A DNA stretch of 64,000 nucleotides from Punica granatum (GCF_007655135.1 NC_045131.1:1984001-2048000), one strand, 5' to 3'; shown: positions 44,099-54,308, counted from the first letter of the stretch. Notes: a model not told the origin generated them from the sequence alone. Translations and numbers: made by a program.

Positions 44099-45494
44099 TG
44101 TCGCAAAGGTCGATCAGTACTGAGCGGATTCAGTGGCGATTGGGGAGATGTGTTAGTGAAGTATGTATGCCAAGGAAGATCGCACTGTTTATAGGGGAAG
44201 AGGCGGAGGAGAGAATACTGCTGGGTGTGATTGAATTGAATTGAATTGTTTAAAGGCGGGATGTGTGATCTCTGGTGGCTTGGAGAATAACACATGACAT
44301 TTAGTCGTCACAGATAGGCTGGCGTTGAAATAATTGAATTGAAGGGCTTCATCACCTTTTTTTGATCTTCTTATGGTATATTCCTGGGGGAAGTACGTAG
44401 CATGCAATTAATTAATCGGGATTATGTAGAAATTAATCATGTTTAGAGCATTATTATTCAGAAGATGCCGGTATATATAGAGAGGTCTGTGGATGGCAGA
44501 AGGCTGGAGACCATCTGGTTGAAGCTCTATCAATCAAACTACATATACGTACACCAGCTGGAATGGAAGGAGCGGAACCCCATTTCCAGGATCCAGAAAA
44601 ATGAGATGATAAATATTGGTTCTTGAGCACCGCTCATTCGAAATGGATTTTACGTTCGCACCTGCTTCTTGTTAATATGTCCTTTCAATAAAAAGCAAAG
44701 TAAATAGAATTTTCCGACAAAGAAGATTAAACAAGCACTCTCTGCCGGGCATGATTATTTTTTGGGATTATCCACTTTGGCGGGGGTCCACCAAATTGTA
44801 TTCTCGATCATTATTGCAGACAGTGCTGACGTATTATGCCAAAAATAATTATCACGAGTTCGGCCTCGAGAAGTGGGCCCATGAACTGGAACTGGCTCCC
44901 TCTCTTTAAGCCTATCCTAATCCCATCCATGTTATGGTGGATCAGTTCATAGTCAGATTTTCTTAACAGTCTAAGGAGTTGATATTCTAAATATCCAATT
45001 CAATAAATAAACTAAGTATTAGATTTTGGCAGGAAAATTGTTTGTTTTAAAATCATGGATATTTTCTGAGGAGCCATTTGTTGGAAGAAAAAAGGCATCT
45101 AACAAGGTGGTCCGTATTTAATGGGGTTAACATGTTAGATTAGACGGTCGTGGCATTTTTAAAATCTCGCAGGTGGGTAATCCCATTAGGCTTGTTGCAA
45201 TATTCGGGCCGACCTAGGAAAGATTGATCTCTGGGTGGGGACGGAGCTATGGATCTGACAGGTGGATTTGTTGAAGGATAAGCTCACATGTTTTTCATTC
45301 ATGCTGACGGAGGGCTGCTTTTTATTTCTTGGCGATTGAAGAATGACTTATGACGATCGTTTGAACAGATACAGAGAATTGCAGGCAATAGTTTATATTT
45401 TTACCCGCTTAAAATGATATGCCTCAGTTATATATGCTGTTGCTGTCTGACGCGGCACAGAGACTTAATTCAGAACTGGTTGAACTGTGCCGGT
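44099..45494. other. P3 promoter and spacer
   Basis: TATAAA on the minus strand at 44188-44193. Beyond about 44450 no feature is recognised. Confidence 0.5.
44188..44193 (-). promoter_or_regulatory. P3 TATA box
   Basis: TATAAA on the minus strand, 90 bases upstream of the P3 start codon. Confidence 0.5.
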
Positions 45495-46717
45495 TCACTT
45501 GCAGGTTACATTGAGGGGAGCACCGCACAAGCACCGGTTGTGGAAGTAAGCAGAGTAATCGAACCGAGTCTGTAGCGTCCCCCCTTGAGGAATCTGCCCG
45601 CAGAGCCTATTATAGCTCACATTGAAGGACTGCAACTCCAACTCAGTCATCACCGTTGGTATGCTCCCGTGAATCTTGTTATGGTTGATGTCAAAAAATG
45701 CCAAGCTCTTATGTATCTGAAGCTTCGACATGTCAAACTCGAACATGTTCCTCGAGAAATCCATGCTTTCTGTGGTCTTTTTGTACCCAAACAGCATGTA
45801 TATGTCACCTTGGAGGTTGTTCCGAGAGAGGTCGATGTTCCTGAAGTCGATCTCCCCAAAAGAGGCAGGGACCTCACCAGAGAGCTGGTTATGGGACAGG
45901 ATCAGGTAGAGGCTGTTGCCTTTCAGGTTCGCCAATGAGGCTGGGATTGTCCCAGTGAGCTTGTTCCTGCTCAGGTTAATGTAGCCAAGTTTTGGGATCT
46001 GTGAGAGCGAGCTCGGAATAGGACCCGTGAGGTTGTTGTAGGATAAGTTCAGATAAGTGAGGTTCTTGAGCTGGCCTGCCAAGTTCCAAGAGAAACAGAA
46101 CACGGTGAGAAATAATTAAAAAAAGAAAAATTGCACCAAATTTGTACTCTAATTAATAACATTCTAACATTCATTTCCATTATGCCCTATACGTCTAGCA
46201 CGAACCAAATTACAATGTTAACAGTCTACTTTAGCGTAGTAATCCATGAAAGCGACGATGTATTGTATGAATATGAATTACCAAGGTAACCGGGGATAGT
46301 GCCAGTGAGATTGACCCAGCTGATATCCAAAAAATTTAGGTACTTGAGCTTGGTGATGGAGTAAGGGATGGGGCCGGAGAGATTGGTCACTTTGTGGAAG
46401 ATTATGGTCTGGAGGTAAGGGAAGTCACCAATGGCCTCAGGGATTCGACCAGGGAGGTCTATTTGGAGGAAGGCAAGGGCAGTGACACGGTTGGTGGTGT
46501 CATCACATGTCACGCCGTGCCACGAGCAGCAATCCAGGTCAAGAGTCCACAAGTCATGGCCGTTGCTCAGGGCCTTATTTATCTTGAGAAGGACTCTCTT
46601 GTCCTCCATGTGGCACTTGTCATCTTTCGAAAGCGAAGGACAGACAAGGAGGAGGGACAGGAGGACGAGGAGGAGGTGGTGGGTGATGGCAGAAGTCGGC
46701 ATTATCGTTGTTGGCAA
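45495..46717 (-). CDS. PGIP: PGIP-like leucine-rich-repeat protein P4
   Basis: Intact secreted LRR protein of 338 residues. Exon 1 is 46282-46717, the intron is 46076-46281 (GT...AG), exon 2 is 45495-46075. The intron splits Gly146 (GYLG|QLKN), about two LRRs earlier than in P1-P3, while the P1-P3 intron site is continuous here (NLKGNSLYL). Signal peptide about 1-30, N-cap with CHMEDKRVLLKI and DCCSWHGV, LRRs, C-cap HNRCLCGAPLNVTC. P4 and P5 form a second subgroup with the motif GYKKTT in place of GPNKTT. Family function is enzyme inhibition in the apoplast; the target is unknown. TATAAG lies at 46764-46769 with a conserved block just upstream. Confidence 0.9.
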
Positions 46718-46763
46718 TTGTATTCAATGATTTTAGGGGTGAGAAAGGATGTACATGGCTCTA

Positions 46764-46769
46764 CTTATA
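46764..46769 (-). promoter_or_regulatory. P4 TATA box
   Basis: TATAAG on the minus strand, 47 bases upstream of the ATG. Confidence 0.5.
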
Positions 46770-46778
46770 GGGCAGGAA

Positions 46779-46809
46779 AGTGCCCAAGTTGCACTGCAAA
46801 GGCAAATTG
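46779..46809 (-). promoter_or_regulatory. Conserved promoter block, P4 copy
   Basis: A 31-bp block (plus-strand landmarks AGTGCCCA, CACTGCAAAGGCAAATTG) about 10 bases upstream of the TATA box. Related blocks occur at 49057-49132 and 51137-51165. Confidence 0.5.
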
Positions 46810-47476
46810 TCTACTTTATTCTATTCAAAATGGCTTGGAGGAAACTTCTTGGGAGTGGTATCCTGGTTTTTCTATTCTCAGTTGGGGCAAAAGGAAACTT
46901 CTGTCCTGCATGATGTGGTGTACATATCTTGAATGGTCAGGCTGCCGTTGAAATTGACTTGGATATTCAATTTTGCTCCAAGAGAGGATCGTGGTTACAG
47001 TAGGCAATAGGGGAGGAACATAGAGCAAAGAGATGGAATACCTCGAACCTTAGAGATCTAGATGAGAGGCAGAGTGCTTCGTGTCGACCCCAGTTTCATG
47101 GGTGTGATCAGTATAATTCTTTAAGTGTAAACATACTTATCAAGCATTTTGCTCTGCTCAGCTGGGGTTTTAGAGGCACTGATGAGAAATGAAGCGAAGC
47201 TATTTCGAGATCCTGGGCAGACAAGGCATTTATCCTCTAGGCTAAATCGCTTTGTCCAATATAATCGGACAATCATTCCCGATGTAAATATCAACCGCAT
47301 GCAGAATCTTGTTGACCATGCCGATACTTAACTTTTTCTTGTTGATAATACTTTAATCTTAAATTGCTCCGTTTAATTTGTCATGTTTCTCTTGATGTTA
47401 ATTAAAAGGCGACATCGTAACTAAATAGAAAAGTAAGAGAAATGAAGCAAGCACATAGCGAACGCTTGAACACTTT

Positions 47477-47610
47477 TTTTTTTCGGTTACAAAGGAGGTT
47501 CATGGGCGTAGTAGAAGGAAATGGAAAGGAAAACTAAATAAAGGGGTACTCGCATAACGAGAATCGAACCCAGCACCTCTTGTTACCAGACGAGGTGTGT
47601 GTGCTCAACT
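47477..47610 (-). mobile_element. SINE-B copy 5
   Basis: Flanked by CTTGAACACTTT (47465-47476) and CTTGAACACATTT (47611-47623). Minus-strand box B GGGTTCGATTCTC, tail CCTTTGTAACCGAAAAAAA. Confidence 0.75.
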
Positions 47611-47797
47611 CTTGAACACATTTAACAGAAGCCATAGCCCAACTCATACATTAATACTATCAAGAAGGAAAACCAGAAATTTGATTCAGTTTCATTAAAA
47701 GAAAAGGAAATACTAGGATAGGCGGGTCTAGTGCGTCGAACTTCATGAACTGTATTCCTGAGCAATCAGATGACCGATATAATTAGACTGGGGTAAT

Positions 47798-48989
47798 TTA
47801 CTTGCAGGCAACATCGAGAGGAGACCCACACAAGCACCGGTTATGGAAGTAAGCAGAGTAATCAAATCGAGTCTGCAATCTTCCACCTTGAGGAATCTTA
47901 CCACACAGCCTATTGTAGCTCACATTGAATGACTGCAGTGCCAATTTAGTCATCACCTCTGGAATACTCCCAAAAACCCTGTTATGGTTGATGTCCAGAT
48001 ATACTAAGCTCTGGTGCACATGAAGCTTTGACATGTTGAACTCGAACATGTTCCTCGAGAAATCCATCATATACGTGGTCTTCTTGTACCCGAACAGCAT
48101 GGATATGTCTCCTTGGAGCTTGTTCCGGGACAGGTCGATCTTCCCAAAGTCAATATCCTGAAATGAGGCTGGGATCTCTCCAGAGAGCTGGTTGTGGGAC
48201 AGGATCAAATAGAGTTCGCTGCCCTTAAGGTTGACCAGCGAGGGTGGGATAGTCCCCGTAAGCTTGTTCTGGTCCAGGCCAATGTAGCCGAGCTTTGGGA
48301 TCTGCCCGAGTGAGCTGGGGATTGGGCCAGTGAGGTTGTTATAGGACAAGTTCAGGTAAGTAAGGTTTTTGAGCTGGCCTGCATTACCAGATGAGAAACA
48401 GAAATAATCCAGATGAGTGCTGGATGGAGTGCTTAAGATAAATTAGTAGTAGAATCAAAATGACTGCCAGATAAATTATACGTAGAATCAACCCGTCACA
48501 GGCAGGTAAATAAGTGAGGCTTTCGATGTATATAATCTTAAATTATTGTTTACCGAGGAATTCCGGGATGGTGCCTGTGAGGTTGGCATAGCTGATTCTC
48601 AGGAAATCGAGGTACTTGACCTTGGTGATGGAGTAAGGGATGGGGCCAGAGAATTTGGTAACTTTGTGGAAGGATATGCTCTTGAGGTAAGGGAGGTCAG
48701 CGATGGCATCAGGAATTTGACCTGGGAGGTCCCCGTCAGAAATGAATATCTCGATGATACGGTTGGTGACATCATCGCACTTCACGCAGTACCAAGTGCA
48801 GCAGTCTATGTTGGGCTGCCACGAGGCCAGTAGGTAGGGGTTATTAAAGGCTTTCTTGATCTTCAGCAGAGCCTTCTTGTCGTCCGAGTGGCACTTCTCC
48901 TCTGAGAGCAAAGGCCGGAGGACGAGAAGAAGGGACAGGATGACAATGCCAAGGCGGAGGTCGGTGGCCACAGATCCCACAGTCAACAT
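47798..48989 (-). CDS. PGIP: PGIP-like leucine-rich-repeat protein P5
   Basis: Intact secreted LRR protein of 338 residues. Exon 1 is 48554-48989, the intron is 48379-48553 (GT...AG), exon 2 is 47798-48378. Exon lengths 436 and 581 are exactly those of P4, and the intron splits the same Gly146 codon. Signal peptide about 1-29, N-cap CHSDDKKALLKIKKAFNN and DCCTWY, LRRs with LSYNNLTGPIP and LSHNQLSGEIP, C-cap HNRCLCGSPLDVAC. Nearest relatives in the window are P4 and the broken P6. TATAAA lies at 49045-49050, and just upstream the promoter block found in P4 is present twice as a 38-bp tandem repeat. Confidence 0.9.
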
Positions 48990-49044
48990 CTTTGGAGATA
49001 TGAGGAATGGAGAGGCACAAATTGATAGGGAGGGGAAGGATTAC

Positions 49045-49050
49045 TTTATA
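49045..49050 (-). promoter_or_regulatory. P5 TATA box
   Basis: TATAAA on the minus strand, 56 bases upstream of the ATG. Confidence 0.5.
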
Positions 49051-49056
49051 AGCCGG

Positions 49057-49132
49057 GGAGTCCCCACTGCCCATCTTCAATGCAAAGACAAATTGGAGTC
49101 CCCACTGCCCATCTTCAATGCGAAGACAAATT
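49057..49132 (-). repeat. Tandemly duplicated promoter block of P5
   Basis: Two 38-bp units (49057-49094, 49095-49132) that differ at one base. Each contains AGTCCCCACTGCCC and AAGACAAATTG. It lies immediately upstream of the TATA box; the single-copy relatives are in P4 and P6. Confidence 0.75.
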
Positions 49133-49775
49133 GCCCACTTTTTTCAAAGTGGCTATGTATAGATTTGGAGGGAAAACGTGAAGCCCCTTTTCGGCATAGT
49201 AGTAATAGTATTCATGTAAAAAAATGGATATGGGAGCCATTGGATTCCATTTTGGCTATCTGCAGGACGATCATCTTTTATGGTTCCCAATGTATAAATA
49301 CCATAATGACAAGTGGCCGGAGGTCGATTTTTGTACCGATGAAGTGGTCATCACTATAATATGGATGTCACGCTTCCATTGAGTTGGAGTATATATGGAC
49401 AATTGTAGTTTCGGGCTCCTCTGTTAGTAAGACAATGGTAAAACGAATTCTTTTGCAGGCTGATGTTTGATTTATTAACTGCAAATAGTAGGGGAAAAAA
49501 ATGAAGTGAATGGACAGAGATCCGACCGATAAAAATTCAGATGATGAGAAGGAGAAGGAAACATCATGGATTCAACACATTTAACACAACTTAACGACAT
49601 ATTCATTGTACAGCATCACCAATTGAAGAGGGAACCCTACTCCGGTTAGTGATCTTCCAGAAATTTAAACTTTGACTTGGAGTTATAAGAAAAAAATTTA
49701 CTATTAGGAGGATTTCGACTGTCTTGAACTTCATTTGCTAACAGATCTTCTGTTGGTCTTGGTCAGTCCGTTGGT

Positions 49776-51048
49776 TTATTTGCAGGTGTTGTTGAGAGGA
49801 GGACAGCACAAACACCGGTTATGGAAGTAACTAGAGTAGTCGAATTGAGTCTGCAGCTGTTCCCCTTGAGGAATCTTACCACACAGCCTATTGTAACTCA
49901 CATTCAGACACTGCAACTCCAACTGAGTCATCACCTCTGGAATGCTCCCATAAATCTTGTAATGGTTAATGTCCAAGTATGTTAAGCCCTGATCTATTTG
50001 AAGATTCGAGATATTGAACTCGAACATGTTCCTCGAGAAATTCATTATTTGTACTGTCTTGTTGTATCCGAAAAAATTTGGATAAGTTGAATGAATAAAA
50101 TTTCGAGAGAATATTTTCTCTATTTTTCCAAATTCGGCATTGATTGAATCAACGAATTTGATGTCTATTCCCTGGTATTCGTAGAATCAACAGGTTATAG
50201 AAGATTGTTTTCTAGCATTCGTACACGAATTAACAGATTATAATCATTCTTTTAGTTTCGCTGCGTCACAAGTCAACCTTCCCGAAGTCGAGCTCCCTGA
50301 ATGAGGCCGGGATCTCGCCGGAGAGCTGGTTGTGGGACAGGATTAGGTTGAGGCTATTGCCTTTGAGGTTCACAAGCGAGGCGGGGATTGTCCCGGTAAG
50401 CTTGTTCCTGTCCAGGGCGATGTAGCCTAGATTCGGGATCTGAGAGAGGGAGCTTGGGATCGGGCCAGTGAGGATGTTGAAGGATAAAATCAGGTAAACA
50501 AGGTTCTTGAGTTGGCCTACCAAGTACATGTCACTTTCAATAGTCTTGGTTAAACTACTGTACTAATGAGGCTGGAAAGTCCACCAAGATTTATGCATAT
50601 ATTCTATGAATCTTAATTACTTAACATGCCGAGGAAATCAGGGATTGTCCCGGTGAGGTTGGACCAGCTGATGGTGAGGTCCTTGAGGTACTTCAGCTTG
50701 GTGATGGATTATGGGATGGGACCGGAGAAATTAGTGAGCTTGTGGAACAATATGATCTCGAGGTAAGGGAGGTCTCCGATGGCGTCAGGGATTCGGCCAG
50801 GGAGGTCGCCCTTGAAGATGGTGAGCTGGGTGATGCGGTGGGTGGTGAGGTCGCATTTCACACAGTACCCGGTGCAACAGTCCAATTCGGGATGCCACGG
50901 GGACAGCATGTAGGGGTCATTTTAGGCCTTCTTTATCTTCAGGAAGGCCCTCTTGTCCTCTTGGTGGCACTTCTTCTCCTTTGACAGCGAAGGTTGGAGC
51001 AGGAGGAGGAAGGAGGAACTGGGACTGGGTGGTGGTGGAAGTCAACAT
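49776..51048 (-). pseudogene. PGIP: PGIP-like P6, multiply broken
   Basis: P4/P5-type gene with ATG at 51048, exon 1 to 50630, exon 2 from 50516 to 49776. Lesions: a frameshift in the signal-peptide region; TAA in place of the Phe codon after KIKKA (about 50924); TAA for Tyr after FSGPIP (about 50709); donor GC instead of GT; and in exon 2 a ~200-bp foreign insert (about 50070-50272) replacing about a dozen codons after the KVDL motif. The C-cap keeps HNRCLC but lacks the GAP motif. The promoter block of P4/P5 is still visible at 51137-51165. No functional product is expected. Confidence 0.88.
50070..50272. repeat. Insert in P6 exon 2
   Basis: Sequence with no match to the PGIP-like genes. 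It includes two diverged ~40-bp tandem units (reverse strand TATAATCTGTTAATTC... and TATAACCTGTTGATTC...). The source is unknown. Confidence 0.5.
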
Positions 51049-51504
51049 TATTGTCAAGTTAGCGGCTATTGAAGGTGATGAGTGATAGGAGGCAATGATG
51101 CCGATTTACGTGTATATCTGGTGGAGGGTAAGTGTAAGTGCCCACTGGAATGCAGAAACAAATTGTCTTAAGTCATGACTTTGAACTGAGAACACAGGAA
51201 ACTTACGCTCTGCATGATAACAGCAAAAGAGAGAGAGCTGTTGAATTTGATCCGATTTGGATAAATGTTAGGTCCATCCAGGGAGGACATGGGAATGGAG
51301 AGAGTGGGGCTCCTAACTTAAAAAAAGGAGGAGTTCCGGAAAAGCTACGGCCACATCACATGCTTTCCCCCACTTGCAATGCAGAGGACAGGACCCCAAA
51401 TAACAAAAGGAGTTTTTGTTTTCCAAGTCTCAGAAAAATCCCCAAAAGATCTGCTCTTTGCTCAAATTAGCAGTAAATGCCAAACACAATTTAATGAAAG
51501 TTTG
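51049..51504. other. P6 upstream region
   Basis: Promoter block relative at 51137-51165 and TATACA-like sequence at 51111-51116 (minus). Nothing else is recognised. Confidence 0.45.
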
Positions 51505-52345
51505 AGAGAGAGAGTTTGATGGAATGATTTTCACATTTAATCACTATGAGTGCTGTATATCAGTATATATACAAGTAATTAGAGGATAAGAGAGAATGAT
51601 ATTATACTAACTGACTATCCTATTTACATGGTCTGAGGATTTCTCTAGTACAACAACTGAATCAGTTGAAGGAGAAATATCCGAACTGATTCCGTTAATA
51701 CTCCCCCGCAAACTGGGCGTCGGTAAGAACCAAAGCCCGAGTTTGGACCGAAACGACTGAAAAGAGTCTCGAGACAGTGACTTCGTGAAGATGTCAGCAA
51801 GCTGCAATGAAGAGGGAACATAACGGGTAACGATGTTGCCTAAGGACTTCTCCCGAATGAAATGATAGTCGATTTCAACATGCTTAGTCGAGCATGGAAA
51901 ACTGGATTGGCAGTTAGGTGCAAAGCAGAGATATTGTCTGAAAAGAGCAAAGACGGCTGAGATTGTGAAATGCCAATATCTCGAAGAATGAAGGAAACCC
52001 AAGTGAGCTCAGCTGCGGCAAAAGCGAGAGCGCGATATTCAGCTTCAGCGGTCGAGCGAGCTACAGTAGGTTGTTTCTTAGCACTCCATGAAATACAGTT
52101 AGCTCCAAGGAACATACAATAACCCGTTGTTGAGCGACGGGTAAGTTTACAGCCTGCCCAATCCGCGTCAACAAACGCAAAAAGGTCCAAAGAATTATTG
52201 GAATGAAACTGAAGTCCAACATCGAGAGTGCCCTTGATGAATCTCAACATTCTCTTAACTTGCTGAAAATTTGCCAAAGTGGGAGCATGCATGTGCTGGC
52301 AGACGGAATTAACAGCAAAGGAAAGATCGGAAAGTGAGATATTTC
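51505..52345 (-). mobile_element. Ty1-copia fragment (RNase H and 3' LTR)
   Basis: On the minus strand, the end of copia pol: LSDLSFAVNSVCQHMHAP, DADWAGCKLTRRSTTGYC, STAEAEYRALA and the LADIFTKSL tail, with one frameshift near 51880 (after ANPVFHAR). A polypurine stretch GCGGGGGAG and a short 3' LTR (about 51505-51704, start TATTAACGG instead of TG) follow. It is truncated at 52345, where the TRIM begins. It belongs to a different lineage from the complete copia at 6321. Confidence 0.8.
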
Positions 52346-52779
52346 CATTGAGCTTATACGGACCTGGGCCCATTTTCACTTAAAAGCTCAAGCTGATAAA
52401 TGGTGGTACCCAATCCATATATTAATCCATAGATTTTCCTTTTCTTTTTCGATGTGGAATTTATCCCATTTTACTCCTCAACACCTGCCCTCACATACAA
52501 CGTGTGGTCTATATTTTTGCTTACACATTGTCATGTTCCCTTAAACACCTGCCCTCGACAATAGCCCGGCGTGGTGTGGGTGCGCACACGCGCGTAGGCA
52601 CGTATACTCGTAACTTAGGCTTTGATACCATCTTAAATTTCCATTGGGCTTATACGGACCTGAGCTCATTTCCACTTATAAGCTCAAGCTAATAAGTGGT
52701 GGTACCCAAGCTATATATTAACCCATGGATTTTCCTTTTCTTTTCCGATGTGAGATTAATCCCAGTTTACTCCTCAACA
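52345..52779 (-). mobile_element. Probable TRIM (miniature LTR retrotransposon)
   Basis: Two 139-bp direct repeats (52345-52483 and 52641-52779; 16 differences by eye, about 88 percent identical) flank 157 non-coding bases. On the minus strand the repeats start TGTTGAGGAG. A tRNA-Met-type primer-binding site TGGTATCAAAGCC lies at 52618-52630 and a purine tract GAGGGCAGG at 52484-52492. Flanks AAATT and AAATA could be a decayed 5-bp target duplication. The 3' end of the repeats is not CA, so the exact border is unsure. Confidence 0.65.
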
Positions 52780-52784
52780 AATTT

Positions 52785-53120
52785 ATCATTGATTCCATTA
52801 TCTGTAACCCCATTAAGAGGAGGATCTAGAAAGGTGACAATCAATTACCTGCTCTAGTGAGGGGGAGGGAGCTGCTTTGCCAGTAGTGCACTCATAGTAT
52901 CTCGTCCATTCCCTGTGTAAGTACAAGGAAAATCATTGGGCATGCCGGTATTGTGATTTCTGTTTATTGGTAATGATCCAATATTTAAATTTTAAACTGC
53001 TCTACCTGATTATGTCAAGTTGATCAGGCAGTTTTTCGCGGTGATTGCGATGCAGATTGAAGTCTGTCTTTGACCTTGAATAATCTTTACCAACACAGAC
53101 AGCCATATAGTTGCTGACAC
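52785..53120. other. Spacer
   Basis: Nothing recognised. Confidence 0.45.
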
Positions 53121-53126
53121 AGAAGA

Positions 53127-53232
53127 TGATGTTATGGTTTATGCTCAGATATACAAGCTCTGGCGCATTTGATCATTAAAAAAAAAAGGAAAAAAAGAAA
53201 AGAAAGAAGAAGCTTCGATATGTTGAAACATG
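53127..53232 (-). pseudogene. PGIP-like exon-2 relic
   Basis: GTTATGGTTTATGCTCAGATATAC.AAGCTCTGG.GCA, then, after an A/G-rich insert, GAAGCTTCGATATGTTGAA. This matches the plus-strand image of P5 at about 47980-48040. Only ~70 gene-derived bases remain. Confidence 0.5.
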
Positions 53233-53572
53233 CTGAACTAGGACAGCTTTTTCCCAAGTTTATTGAAAAGCGTCCATCTCTAACAGATGCTCTGTTTTTG
53301 CCTGCTTGTAATGCGCGGAGTTCTAACGTTAATGATATGGAATTGGGCAATTGGCAACGGGAGGGAATTGAATACGAAGAAAAAAATATAATTAAGTAAT
53401 AGTAATTATATATTCCGAGTATGAACTTTTGTTCATTTTATTTATTAAATATTGCAACAGGTTTGACAATATAAAGCACTTCTTAGGATCCTACACCGCT
53501 TTCATTTATTGACCAACTACTAATGGCATCCAGAAAGTGCAGACTCTTCTATAATTCATTGATCAATGAGCA

Positions 53573-54214
53573 TCACTTGCAGCTGTCGAGCGGAGCTCCA
53601 CACAAGCACTTGTTATCGGCATAGGAAGAGGCATCGAAGCTCTGAAGCTTGCCACCCACCGGGATTTGTCCACACAGCTGGTTGGAACTCAGATTCAATG
53701 CGTTCAAATTAGTGAGCTGCGTTAACTGTGACGGAATGCTTCCAGTGAGTTTGTTACTGTTCAAATATAGGAGCGTGAGCTCGTTGAGCTGGCCTAGGGC
53801 ACTTGGGATCGAGCCGGTGAGGTTCAGGTAGTTCAGCCTCAGGAATGTGAGCCTCTTCAGCTTGCCTAAGGCCGACGGGATCGGGCCAGTGACATTGGAT
53901 AAGTTGTTGAGATCCACCATCTCGAGGTAGGGTAGATTTCCAATAGCGGCAGGGATCTGGCCTGAGAGCTCGCCATCGAAGATAGTGAGCTGGTAGATGC
54001 GGTGGGTGGTGGAGTTGCATTTGACGTTGTACCAGCTACAGCAGTCAGTGTCGTTCTTCCACGAGGCCAGGATGTAGGGGTTGCCAAAAGCCGCCTTGAT
54101 TTCTAGGAGGACTTTCTTGTCACTCGGGTTGCATTTCTCAGAGGAGGAAGGTGAGATCAAGAGTGCCGAAAATAAGAAGGTGAAGATGAAGGATGAGAGG
54201 AGAGAGTGATCCAT
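53573..54214 (-). CDS. PGIP: Short intronless PGIP-like LRR protein P8
   Basis: Intact single-exon gene for 213 residues from the Met at 54214 (218 from 54229; the inner Met gives a cleaner signal peptide, MDHSLLSSFIF...). It has a normal N-cap (KCNPSDKKVLLEIKAAF, DCCSWYNVKC) and C-cap (NKCLCGAPLDSC) but only about five LRRs instead of ten, ending LSSNQLCGQIP. No frame break is seen, so the loss of about 115 residues is in frame and clean. It may still fold as a small LRR domain, but the concave enzyme-binding face would be halved. TATATAAA lies at 54309-54316. It could also be a separate small-LRR family rather than a deleted PGIP. Confidence 0.85.
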   Translation of the reverse strand: MDHSLLSSFIFTFLFSALLISPSSSEKCNPSDKKVLLEIKAAFGNPYILASWKNDTDCCSWYNVKCNSTTHRIYQLTIFDGELSGQIPAAIGNLPYLEMVDLNNLSNVTGPIPSALGKLKRLTFLRLNYLNLTGSIPSALGQLNELTLLYLNSNKLTGSIPSQLTQLTNLNALNLSSNQLCGQIPVGGKLQSFDASSYADNKCLCGAPLDSCK

Positions 54215-54308
54215 ATTTTTTTTTTCCAACGGCAGATGATTGATTAAGGATCTTAGTTATCAAGTGATTGAATGATTTGGCACTATGCGACAACCATGTA
54301 TGCTTGTA

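Larger units (their letters stand above)
46718..47476. other. P4 promoter and spacer
   Basis: TATA-type box on the minus strand at 46764-46769 and a conserved promoter block at 46779-46809 (also in P5 and P6). The rest is unassigned. Confidence 0.5.
48990..49775. other. P5 promoter and spacer
   Basis: Holds the P5 TATA box and duplicated promoter block. The rest is the 3' flank of P6 with no recognised feature. Confidence 0.5.
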
